A stretch of DNA of 64,000 bases from contig JAGTQB010000003.1 in the NCBI GenBank assembly GCA_018396995.1, positions 69,839 through 133,838 of the forward strand, given 5' to 3'. Every line of letters begins with the position of its first letter. The first letter of the stretch is position 1. Source of the stretch: Candidatus Bathyarchaeota archaeon. Lineage in GTDB: Archaea; Thermoproteota; Bathyarchaeia; Bathyarchaeales; DTEX01. Of the stretch, positions 35,485 through 43,898 are shown piece after piece. The position numbers were made by a program, and so were the translations under genes. A model generated the notes under the pieces. It saw nothing but the letters and a program-made list of their open reading frames with translations, ran no database searches and was not told the DNA's origin.

Positions 35485-36351
35485 CTATCGCCCGAATAAA
35501 CCCTTTGGTTTACCTATGAGGAAAAGCACGAGAAATAAATATATTATTGCCATGACTATAAGCGGCTCAATCTTCAGAGATAAATAGTATATATATCCTA
35601 TAATGAAGCCTCCCGCCATACTCCCTATAAAGCTCCCGAGACCGCCTAAAACAATTATTGTGAGGGCAATAAATGTGTATTGCGGCCCTATATATGGGTT
35701 TATGTTTGTATAAATCATGGATACAAGCGTGCCAGAAATGGCGCACAATAAGACACCTAACCCAAATGACAGTGAATGCATTTTCTGTATGCTTATCCCC
35801 AGGAGCTGGGCTCCTGTAGGCTCCTCTACAACGGCCCTAAGGGCTAATCCTAGTTTTGTTAGACGTAACACTAGATAAAATATTATGCTGAGGGCTACAG
35901 ACATGATGGCTGAAACTATCATATTTAATTGAAACCTCTCCCCAAGTATAAATACGCTTTCAGTGAGATACACGTTGCTTATCGGCATTGGACCAAATAT
36001 TATTCGAACCATATTCTGGATAATAAAAAGGAGACCAAAGCATGCTAAAAGAGATCGAAACTCAAGTTCCTCAGCAGACCTCGATATGGAAATAATCCTT
36101 CGGAAGATAAGGGCTTGTATCAAAATCCCTATTATAAAAATTATTGGGCCGCTTAGTATTAGTGAGAGGAGCGGGTTCATGCCATAATTACTGAAGAAGA
36201 TGTTGGTAACGTAGGCACCGAGCATGAGAAACTCGCCATGTGCTACATTCAATATTCTTGTTACACCATACTGTAAATTAAGCCCGAGAGCTATTAAGGA
36301 GAAAATTGCTCCTATAATTGCGCCACCAATAATGACATCTATCAAGGACAT
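35485..36351 (-). CDS. livH: Branched-chain amino acid-type ABC transporter permease LivH
   Basis: First permease of the importer, about eight helices. The N-terminal GLNLQYGVTRILNVAHGEFLMLGAYV and the C-terminal IVLGGLGSFIGSMAGGFIIGY are hallmarks. The 288 residues are standard. ATG start preceded by a purine-rich GAGGTGT stretch. It lies 97 bases after livK on the same strand. Confidence 0.93.
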   Translation of the reverse strand: MSLIDVIIGGAIIGAIFSLIALGLNLQYGVTRILNVAHGEFLMLGAYVTNIFFSNYGMNPLLSLILSGPIIFIIGILIQALIFRRIISISRSAEELEFRSLLACFGLLFIIQNMVRIIFGPMPISNVYLTESVFILGERFQLNMIVSAIMSVALSIIFYLVLRLTKLGLALRAVVEEPTGAQLLGISIQKMHSLSFGLGVLLCAISGTLVSMIYTNINPYIGPQYTFIALTIIVLGGLGSFIGSMAGGFIIGYIYYLSLKIEPLIVMAIIYLFLVLFLIGKPKGLFGR

Positions 36352-36448
36352 ACACCTCTAAAACAAACTATACCACTTAAAAATTATTATAAAAATATAA
36401 AAAATGAGCGAAGGGAATATTGGGAGTTGTGCAGCAGCCCTACCCCCT

Positions 36449-37723
36449 TTAAGATGGCCAAGCCGGCTTTGGGCAAATTATGGATGCTGAAGCCGCTTCC
36501 GGCGGCCATATAACTTCCATCATAGTTCCGCCTTGCCATTGAGTTATTGTTCCCGCCAGCTCACACTGCGCACTATAACCTTGTCTGAACTTGAATTTTC
36601 CAACTATAGTATCAAATGTCTCAGTCACGAGGGCATCCCTTATCTTATCTCTGTCGAGACCGTGCTTCTCAACGGCTTTAAAGAGGCATTCTAAGCCAGC
36701 ATAGAATGTTGCTGATGCTGGAAAGGGATAATCCCCAATGCGTCTTTTATGATCCTCAGCCCATGCCTTTAGCTTCGGGTCTTTATATGCGGTCGCTGGC
36801 CAACCGTCATAATAGCATACTCCAATAAGGTCTTTTGGAGTGAATCCGAAGGGGCCGAACACTAAGCCTGGAACTTCCATTGTTGGTCCAATAAATATTA
36901 GCTTTGGATTAAAGTTCTGAGCCTTACATTGATGCACGAATAACGCTCCCTCCATGTAACCGCAGAGGATCACAACGTCTACATTTGCTGCTCTGAGGGT
37001 GCTGATAAGTGGGGTAAAGTCTGCGATGTCTGGCGGATAGCTTTGGTGAACCGGAACCTCAATCCCCCTCATTACTAGATGTGAGAAGATTGCTCCAGAA
37101 TACTCTACACCGTGCTGATCTGAATGATATATGATTCCTACACGTTTAATCGGGGTCATTCTTTTGTCTATGTATTCGAAGAGGTCAGCTATTTCCTTTC
37201 CAGTCTCGCTGGGCAAACCAAGTACGCTAAAAGCGTACTTGAACTCTCCTCTCCGCATCTTTTCGGCGGCTATCTCGGAACCGAATGTTAAGGCAACCAG
37301 CGGGTAACGATATCTCTCAGTAAGCGGGAAGACTGCAAAGTTGAACGCTGTGCCCCAGGGTGCGAAAAGCAGGTCCACTTTATCCTCAATTATCAGCTTC
37401 TCAACTAAAGTGAGCATTGTGTCTATAGAATTCTTATCATCGTACTCCTTAAGTTCTATTGGTAGACGCTTCCCATATTCGGGAACATATAGCCCACCTT
37501 TCGCATTATAATCCTCGATAATCATGTAATAGTATGCATGGTGGAGACGGCAGGCGGCTGCTGCGGGTCCAGTAAGAGTATGTGCCACTCCAATAACAAC
37601 CTTATCTTTAGGCGGAAGGACTTTTGGAGGAGCCAAAAAGAAGAGATATATCACTCCTGCTACAACCGCAACGATCACTATAACAGCAATAATTATAGCC
37701 TGCATTTTTGTGATAGCCTTCAA
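36449..37723 (-). CDS. livK: ABC transporter substrate-binding protein, LivK/HAAT type
   Basis: Extracellular solute receptor of the periplasmic-binding type I fold, held by an N-terminal membrane anchor (about residues 8-30, strongly hydrophobic, no lipobox cysteine). The mature part starts VVIGVAHTLTGPAAA and carries MLTLVEKLIIEDKVDLLFAPWGTA, as in proteins for branched-chain amino acids, amides or aromatic acids. The ligand cannot be told. The start is TTG. It is first in the livKHM order and divergent from the UroD-like gene across a 212-base A/T-rich gap with no other gene seen. Confidence 0.9.
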   Translation of the reverse strand: MKAITKMQAIIIAVIVIVAVVAGVIYLFFLAPPKVLPPKDKVVIGVAHTLTGPAAAACRLHHAYYYMIIEDYNAKGGLYVPEYGKRLPIELKEYDDKNSIDTMLTLVEKLIIEDKVDLLFAPWGTAFNFAVFPLTERYRYPLVALTFGSEIAAEKMRRGEFKYAFSVLGLPSETGKEIADLFEYIDKRMTPIKRVGIIYHSDQHGVEYSGAIFSHLVMRGIEVPVHQSYPPDIADFTPLISTLRAANVDVVILCGYMEGALFVHQCKAQNFNPKLIFIGPTMEVPGLVFGPFGFTPKDLIGVCYYDGWPATAYKDPKLKAWAEDHKRRIGDYPFPASATFYAGLECLFKAVEKHGLDRDKIRDALVTETFDTIVGKFKFRQGYSAQCELAGTITQWQGGTMMEVIWPPEAASASIICPKPAWPS

Positions 37724-37935
37724 AAATCCTCCCCCAATAATTACTAAGGATTTATATGAAAGTGCGATATTTATGCTTTACAGTTTTCTTTTTTCTTTTA
37801 AAGATGTATTCTTACTTGCTGAAGCTTTACTAAAAAGAGTTGTTTTGGAAGGTGGGGAATAGGTTATGTATGGCAATTTGGAATAAATAATTTTTAGGGA
37901 AGTGTAAGCTGGTGTTAATTTTAGGGTAGAATTTT

Positions 37936-39183
37936 ATGAGTGTTGCAGGGGAGTTTGCATCAAAAGTTTCTTCTGGGAAGACTTTAGTGGAGAGAAGAGA
38001 GAGAATAGAGAGGGCAATAGGATTAAAAGAGCCTGACAAAGTACCCTTAATATTGTCTTCTTGTGGAGACGTCCTACGCAAGTATTTTACTGGATACGAG
38101 CTTTACTTTAATTATGAGAAAGCACGTAAAGCAGTTGTAAAATTTGTTGAAGAGTATCCAGTGGACATGTTTTTGCCAATTTTGGGAGCTGAGGGTTTCT
38201 TTTTTGCTCTCGCCTTCGCTGATTACCCGGATATAGCGCCAGCAATTAGGTTCTGGTCAGGAGCCATGCATGATGTCCTTAAAGATAAGTTCACGAAGTG
38301 GCCTGGTAGGGAGCTCCCAGAGGATAGCGTCTTTCAGTTCATCGGCGGACAATTTATGGAAGTTAAAGAGTATTCTAAGTTCTCTGATAATCCGGCAGTC
38401 TTCATAAACGAAGTTATTTTACCGAGGGCATGTACAAGTTTAGAGAAAGTTGGGTCGCCAGAAGCTAACGCTGCGCTGATTAGGCTTGGCGTTGAAGTGA
38501 ATAGGGCTCTTAAGTTCTTAGAGGATATTACCATGGATTTAATTAGAATTGGTTTTCCATCATTTCCTTTAACATCCGCCTATGCCCCACTAGACTATAT
38601 AGGTGACTTCCTTAGGACTCTACCGGGCATCCTTATAGATATAAGGAAATATCCAGATGAAGTTAAGCTGGCATGTGAGTCTCTTGTTGAGCCAATAATA
38701 AAGGTTGCGCTGGCTATGAAGCCAGTAGGAGTAAAATATGCGTTTATACCATTACACCTCAATGAATATTTATCTCCTAAAATATATTACGAATTTTATT
38801 GGCCGACGCTTAAAAAGGTTATAATGGCCCTATATGGGCAAGGGATAAAGTCATTTGTGTTTTTTGAGGGGTGGCATGACGCCCACCTTGAAACAATATT
38901 GGATTTGCCTAAGGGCTGGGGGGTAGCATTATTTGAGAAAACTGATGTAAGAAAAGCTAAGAAGGTTTTAGCCGGGCATACCTGCGTTATGGGCGGGGTT
39001 CCCCCATCATTACTGCTTGAAGCAACACCAGATAAAATTAAGGAGTATGTAAGGAATCTTCTGAGGGAAGTTAAGCCTGGGGGAGGATTTATACTGGCAA
39101 ATAGCGTTGATATCCCAAAAAATGTTCCTCCGGAGAATTTGAGGGCGCTTATAGAGGTTGTTGAAGAAGAGGGGAAATATTAG
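37936..39183 (+). CDS. Uroporphyrinogen decarboxylase-family methyltransferase
   Basis: TIM-barrel protein of the UroD/MtaA/CmuA superfamily. There is no haem gene nearby and the sequence keeps a cysteine in GHTCVMGGVPPSLL, where methylcobamide:thiol methyltransferases bind zinc, with a preceding H in EGWHDAHLE. So corrinoid-dependent methyl transfer or demethylation is more likely than haem synthesis. No corrinoid protein gene is adjacent. ATG start. Proteins of this group are numerous in Bathyarchaeia and Archaeoglobus. The substrate is unknown. Confidence 0.8.
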   Translation: MSVAGEFASKVSSGKTLVERRERIERAIGLKEPDKVPLILSSCGDVLRKYFTGYELYFNYEKARKAVVKFVEEYPVDMFLPILGAEGFFFALAFADYPDIAPAIRFWSGAMHDVLKDKFTKWPGRELPEDSVFQFIGGQFMEVKEYSKFSDNPAVFINEVILPRACTSLEKVGSPEANAALIRLGVEVNRALKFLEDITMDLIRIGFPSFPLTSAYAPLDYIGDFLRTLPGILIDIRKYPDEVKLACESLVEPIIKVALAMKPVGVKYAFIPLHLNEYLSPKIYYEFYWPTLKKVIMALYGQGIKSFVFFEGWHDAHLETILDLPKGWGVALFEKTDVRKAKKVLAGHTCVMGGVPPSLLLEATPDKIKEYVRNLLREVKPGGGFILANSVDIPKNVPPENLRALIEVVEEEGKY

Positions 39184-39231
39184 CAGTATAACACCTAAAA
39201 AATTTAAGACTTGGAAAGGATATACTAGTCT

Positions 39232-40473
39232 CTAAATGAGTCCGACTTCACGGAGTATTCCCCTAAATTCCTCCTCTCTAAGCGATGCCTTTCTCCCAGT
39301 CTCATATAATTTCTTAACCTTATCAACAACAAGCGTGAGTGTTTCTGCATCAGGTTCTTTGCCAGTAATCTCGATTATCTTATGCTTAATGATTGCCTTT
39401 CCAGAATATTTGCCTATCGTTAGCCTACGTATGTTTCCAACGAGCTCTGGTGGGTAAGGTTCGTATGTTGCTGGGTCATTTAGAACTCCATGTGTATGAA
39501 TTCCGGATTCATGGGCGAAGGCGTAGGCCCCTACGATAGCTTTGTTTGGTGGAACAACGTAGCTTGTGGCTCTGCTTATAAGCTCCGCTAAGGCCGTTAG
39601 CTTTTGTGTCTTCCCCTCGAACTTCTTGACACCATAATGCATGTATAAATTCATTATAACCTTTTCTGTCTCAGCGTTCCCAGCCCTCTCACCTATTCCG
39701 AGAAAAGTTGTGCTTAGGTAGATTCTATCCCATATGCCAGACGCCGCCCTAACAGCCGCCATAGTATTTTCTACAGCATTTCCGAAGTCATCATGCGCGT
39801 GGATTTCTATGTCACGTATCTTCGTCTCATACTTGATGGCCTTAATCTTAGCTGGAATACCGTTTGGTAAAGGAGCATTCGGGTCTGAGAGTCCAACCCC
39901 AACCGTATCGCATATTCTATAGCATTCGGCCCCGGCCTCGGCGACAGCATTAATAAACCTTTTCTCAAATTCCCAATCAGCTCTGGTGCTATCCTCACCA
40001 TGAACGAAGACCCTTAACCCATGATCCCTAGCGGCATACTCGACGACCTCAACAACCCTATTTAAGAGATCATCTGGTGTTTTATCTGGCCACTTAGCCC
40101 TAAAATGTATATATGAGACTGGGTGAGATATTCCAACTTCCTCAAACCCGCAGTTTATGGCATCATCAATATCCTCTTTAACAGCCCTACACCATCCAGC
40201 TAGGCGGGCGTTTAAACCCATCTTCCGTATTAACTTAATGGCTTCCTTATCAGATTTGTGGTAATGATGCAATTCTATGCGTTCAACACCAATCTCATCT
40301 AGCAGACGAGCTATTTCAGCAGCATCTTCCGGGGATACTGAGAGTCCGGGCATCTGCACCCCGTCTCTAAGAGTTGTGTCATCAATTATGGGTTCGGTCT
40401 TCAAGGATAACCTAAAATAAATATTCTCTAAGGGATCTATCTTTTTATCGATCCCATAACTAATGCCTTTCAT
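39232..40473 (-). CDS. Homocitrate / isopropylmalate / citramalate synthase family enzyme
   Basis: DRE-TIM lyase-type enzyme that joins acetyl-CoA to a 2-oxoacid. The metal/substrate motif is DDTTLRDGVQMPG, where the usual glutamate of RDGEQ is valine. HAHDDFGNAVEN provides the metal histidines and HESGIHTHGVLND is the later conserved block. It has no LeuA regulatory domain (about 413 residues), so feedback control by leucine is unlikely. It is divergent from dehydrogenase and dehydratase genes that complete a 2-oxoacid elongation route. ATG 40473 or TTG 40479. The exact acceptor is not decidable. Confidence 0.85.
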   Translation of the reverse strand: MKGISYGIDKKIDPLENIYFRLSLKTEPIIDDTTLRDGVQMPGLSVSPEDAAEIARLLDEIGVERIELHHYHKSDKEAIKLIRKMGLNARLAGWCRAVKEDIDDAINCGFEEVGISHPVSYIHFRAKWPDKTPDDLLNRVVEVVEYAARDHGLRVFVHGEDSTRADWEFEKRFINAVAEAGAECYRICDTVGVGLSDPNAPLPNGIPAKIKAIKYETKIRDIEIHAHDDFGNAVENTMAAVRAASGIWDRIYLSTTFLGIGERAGNAETEKVIMNLYMHYGVKKFEGKTQKLTALAELISRATSYVVPPNKAIVGAYAFAHESGIHTHGVLNDPATYEPYPPELVGNIRRLTIGKYSGKAIIKHKIIEITGKEPDAETLTLVVDKVKKLYETGRKASLREEEFRGILREVGLI

Positions 40474-40475
40474 AA

Positions 40476-40514
40476 CCAAATCTCCACCTACTTATGTTTG
40501 GACTAAACATTTGG
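40476..40514. promoter_or_regulatory. Nested inverted repeat at the synthase start
   Basis: CCAAAT (40476-40481) pairs with ATTTGG (40509-40514), and inside it ATGTTT (40494-40499) pairs with AAACAT (40505-40510) around GGACT. The repeat covers the start region of the 2-oxoacid synthase gene. It could be an operator or a leader hairpin. No regulator is identified. Confidence 0.4.
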
Positions 40515-40881
40515 TAGATGAGTAGTTATTCGAGTTTTCAGCCTCCTTTCCGAGATGCCCTGAGGAGTTCCATATTATCAAAGTATTTCCTCACGCCCCT
40601 CATTCAGGAACATCCCCTATTTTAATGAATTTCCTTTTTATAAATTTTTCCATATTCAAGAATTTTTTAAATTTTCCATCTTTTCCATTGAATAAATGTT
40701 CAGTGGGCAAGCAGCAATAAACATTAACATTGAAGTTTAAATAAAGCGTTAATGGTTATTTAGAACCTTAGAGTGCTCTCTCATCAGAAGCGGTAAATTA
40801 TGTTGTGGCAGAACCCTTAACTAGCATCTAAGGAAACATTTATTTTTCGCCCTTCGGCAAAGTTTTAGGGTTGGAGGCACT
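40515..40881. other. Divergent intergenic region, no gene seen
   Basis: About 370 bases between the 2-oxoacid synthase and the dehydrogenase genes, A/T-rich in the middle (about 40620-40750). TATA-like stretches include TTTTTATAAATTTTT (about 40637-40651) for the leftward gene, and ACATTTATTTTTCG (about 40837-40850) before the rightward gene. I see no reading frame or RNA gene in it. Confidence 0.5.
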
Positions 40882-41916
40882 ATGGTGCACAGGACATATA
40901 GAATAGCAGTTCTCCCCGGGGATGGAATAGGCCCAGAGGTTGTGGATGTTGCTGTAGATGTCCTGAAAGCTGTTCAAGGGGTTGTTAGCGGTTTAAGGCT
41001 TGACTTTGTTTATGGTGAGGCCGGGTATAATTGCATAGAGAAGTATGGCACAAATCTCCCAGAGAAGACGATTGAGCTCCTTAAGGGGACCCACGCGTGC
41101 TTAAAGGGTCCGATGACAACCCCGGAGGAGCCCAGTGCGCCGCCGAGTGTGGCCGTTACGCTTAGGAAGATATTTAATTTGTATGCTAATGTTAGGCCGT
41201 GTAAATCTTTTCCAGGCGTCTGGTCCCTTAAGCCTAATATAGACCTTGTTATTGTTAGGGAGAATACTGAGGGTCTTTACTCAGGAATAGAGTATGAAGT
41301 CTCCCCCGGTAGGGGTGTTGCTATGAGGATTATAACGCGTGAAGCCTCTGAAAGGGTTGCCAAGTTTGCTTTTAGACTTGCTGAGCGGCGGAGACGCTAC
41401 TTAACATGCGTTCACAAGAGGAATATTTTACGCATAACGGATGGTATATTTAGGGACGCGGTCTTTACGGTTGCCAAGGAATTTCCATTGGTTCGGGTTG
41501 ATGAAGAGCATATTGATGCTATGGCAATGAGACTCGTCAAGGAGCCAGAAAGATTTGACGTAATTGTCACAACGAATCTCTTTGGCGACATATTATCTGA
41601 CGAGGCTGCCCAAGTAACTGGCAGTATAGGAATTGCGGCAGGGGCGAATGTAGGCGACAATTATGGCATGTTCGAGCCCATACATGGCTCAGCGCCTAAG
41701 CATGCTGGTAAGGGTAAGGCGAACCCAATTGCAACTATTTTGGCGGCGAAGATGATGCTGGATTGGCTTGGAGAGTATGAGGCGGCTAAACGAATAGAAG
41801 GTGCCGTTGAGAGAGTTCTAAGCGAGGGTAAGGTTAAGACATATGATCTAGGTGGAAAGGCAACAACGAAGGATATGGGAAACGCGATAATAGAGAAAAT
41901 TCTTAATGAGGATTGA
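40882..41916 (+). CDS. leuB: 3-isopropylmalate / homoisocitrate dehydrogenase family
   Basis: NAD-linked oxidative decarboxylase of the isocitrate/isopropylmalate dehydrogenase family. It begins YRIAVLPGDGIGPEVVDVAV. The substrate region is SVAVTLRKIFNLYANVRPCKSFPG, followed by IVRENTEGLYSGIEYE and GSIGIAAGANVGDNYGMFEPIHGSAPKHAGKGKANP. The 344 residues are normal. The substrate loop does not clearly match isopropylmalate, homoisocitrate or the coenzyme-B type (AksF). The neighbours show only that it belongs to a 2-oxoacid chain-elongation pathway. Confidence 0.85.
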   Translation: MVHRTYRIAVLPGDGIGPEVVDVAVDVLKAVQGVVSGLRLDFVYGEAGYNCIEKYGTNLPEKTIELLKGTHACLKGPMTTPEEPSAPPSVAVTLRKIFNLYANVRPCKSFPGVWSLKPNIDLVIVRENTEGLYSGIEYEVSPGRGVAMRIITREASERVAKFAFRLAERRRRYLTCVHKRNILRITDGIFRDAVFTVAKEFPLVRVDEEHIDAMAMRLVKEPERFDVIVTTNLFGDILSDEAAQVTGSIGIAAGANVGDNYGMFEPIHGSAPKHAGKGKANPIATILAAKMMLDWLGEYEAAKRIEGAVERVLSEGKVKTYDLGGKATTKDMGNAIIEKILNED

Positions 41917-42090
41917 ACTGAAAAGCTTAATCAAGCTTCACTAAGAACTGTTTTTACCTTCCTATCTCGGGCCGAGTGTAAATCGAATTTTAAGCAGCAT
42001 TCAGCATTATAATTGCCCTGATTCACCACAACTTAAAGCAAAACATTTTTTAATTTACTTGCCATTTTCTTTAGGTTATGTTGATCCGGT

Positions 42091-43350
42091 ATGGGTAAAA
42101 CAATTGCTGAGAAGATACTTAGTTTGGCGTCTGGGAAAGACGTGTATGCCGGGGACATAATTGTGGCTAGCGTTGATGCCGCCATGGCGCATGACGGAAC
42201 CGCCCTGCTAACGATCGAAGCCTTCAATGAGATGGGTGGACGAGGTCTCTGGAATCCATCTAGGGTAGCTCTAGTAATAGATCATGTTGCACCAAGCGCT
42301 ACGGAGAGCTTCTCAAGGGTTCATAGGGTTATGCGCGAGTTTGCACGGAAGTATGGAGCCACCCTTTACGATGCTGGCTCCGGCATATGTCATCAGCTTA
42401 TGGTGGAATCCGGACTAGTTTATCCTGGGGCGCTTGTTGTCGGCGCGGATTCCCATACATGCACATACGGTGCTTTAGGAGCCTTTGCGACGGGGATAGG
42501 TTCAACGGAGATGGCTGCTGTCTTCATGTCTGGTAAACTGTGGTTTAAGGTTCCAGAGACCATTAGGATTGAAGTAAATGGTTTCCTACAATCAATGGTT
42601 CTACCTAAGGATGTAATATTGAAGATAATTGGGATGATTGGGGCTGATGGCGCAACATATAAGGCTGTTGAGTTCTGCGGGCCAACGGTTAAAGCCATGA
42701 GCATGGATGGCCGCTTAACACTATGTAACATGGCTGTTGAGATGGGTGCCAAGACTGGCATAATTGAGGCTGATGGAAAGACAATTGAGTATTTAAGTGG
42801 TTTGGGGGTTAAGGAGGGTTTAAGTTTTAGGAGCGATGAGGATGCCGTCTTTTCAAGTAAGATAAGTCTCGATGTCTCAGGCCTAGAACCCCAAATCTCA
42901 TGCCCACATAAGGTGGATAACGTCAGATCCGTTAGGGAGGTTGAAGGAAAAGAGATAGATCAGGTCTTCCTCGGCTCGTGCACAAATGGTCGGCTAGAAG
43001 ATCTAAGGATTGCCGCCGAGATACTTAGAGGTAAAAGCATTAAGAAGGGTGTCCGCATGATTGTTACACCATCTTCAAGAAGCATTTATCTACAGGCTTT
43101 GAAAGAGGGGCTAATAGAGATCTTTATGAGGGCTGGGTGCATTGTTTGCAACCCCGGATGCGGACCATGCGCCGGAGCTCATCAGGGTATACTTGCGCCT
43201 GGCGAAGTCTGCCTATCAACATCCAATAGAAACTTTAAGGGTAGGATGGGAAGCGTTGATGCGGAGATATACTTGGCTTCACCAGCAACGGCCGCGGCTT
43301 CCGCCATTGAGGGGAAGATAACCGACCCAAGGAGGTTGTTGAGGAAGTAG
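42091..43350 (+). CDS. leuC: 3-isopropylmalate / homoaconitate dehydratase large subunit
   Basis: Aconitase-superfamily large subunit with a [4Fe-4S] cluster. The cluster cysteines are in FLGSCTNGR and CIVCNPGCGPCAG. VVGADSHTCTYGALGAFATGIGSTEMA is the conserved substrate block. The 419 residues match the archaeal LeuC/HacA/AksD form. The small subunit follows after 13 bases, so they are one operon. Archaeal members of this group are often promiscuous for citramalate, isopropylmalate or homocitrate. Confidence 0.9.
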   Translation: MGKTIAEKILSLASGKDVYAGDIIVASVDAAMAHDGTALLTIEAFNEMGGRGLWNPSRVALVIDHVAPSATESFSRVHRVMREFARKYGATLYDAGSGICHQLMVESGLVYPGALVVGADSHTCTYGALGAFATGIGSTEMAAVFMSGKLWFKVPETIRIEVNGFLQSMVLPKDVILKIIGMIGADGATYKAVEFCGPTVKAMSMDGRLTLCNMAVEMGAKTGIIEADGKTIEYLSGLGVKEGLSFRSDEDAVFSSKISLDVSGLEPQISCPHKVDNVRSVREVEGKEIDQVFLGSCTNGRLEDLRIAAEILRGKSIKKGVRMIVTPSSRSIYLQALKEGLIEIFMRAGCIVCNPGCGPCAGAHQGILAPGEVCLSTSNRNFKGRMGSVDAEIYLASPATAAASAIEGKITDPRRLLRK

Positions 43351-43363
43351 GAGAGTGATTTAG

Positions 43364-43873
43364 TTGCATTATGATAGGATTGTCGGTAGGGTTTGGAAGT
43401 TTGGAGATGACATAAACACGGACCTAATTATTGCCGGGAAATATAAGCTGAGTATAACTAATTTAGATGAGCTCTCAAGGCACGCTATGGAGGCTCTCAT
43501 ACCCAACTTTGCTGAAAAAGTTAAAAGGGGGGACTTGATTGTTGCTGGGAGGAATTTTGGCTGCGGTTCAAGCCGTGAGCAGGCTCCTCTCGTCCTTAAA
43601 CATTTAGGTATAGGCGCCGTTATAGCTGAATCCTTTGCACGCATATTTTATAGGAATGCTATAAACATTGGGTTACCAGCTGTTGAGTGTAAGGAGACTA
43701 ATAGGGTATCTAATGGAGATACTCTTGAAGTTAACCTTGTGGATGGCTATATAAAGAATTTGACGAAAAATGAGGTCTATAGCGTTAAGCCAATTCCGCC
43801 AGCATTACTGGAGGTTTTAGCAAGCGGCGGCCTAGTAAACTATGTGAAAAAGTATGGAAGGCTGCCTTGGTAG
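43364..43873 (+). CDS. leuD: 3-isopropylmalate / homoaconitate dehydratase small subunit
   Basis: Swivelling-domain partner of the large subunit. The motif NFGCGSSREQAPLVLKHLGIGAVIAESFARIFYRNAINIGLPAVE is typical. Substrate choice in methanogen members depends on a short loop (YLRT or YLVY types); here the same place reads YKLS (residues 27-30), matching neither. The start is TTG with a weak ribosome-binding site. 169 residues. Confidence 0.9.
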   Translation: MHYDRIVGRVWKFGDDINTDLIIAGKYKLSITNLDELSRHAMEALIPNFAEKVKRGDLIVAGRNFGCGSSREQAPLVLKHLGIGAVIAESFARIFYRNAINIGLPAVECKETNRVSNGDTLEVNLVDGYIKNLTKNEVYSVKPIPPALLEVLASGGLVNYVKKYGRLPW

Positions 43874-43898
43874 ATTCCTCTTATAGTGCCTAAAAATT

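Noticed and set aside
40515..40881. Small RNA gene in the divergent gap
   Set aside because: Only scattered CTGA and ATGA words and no stable fold; better explained as promoters.
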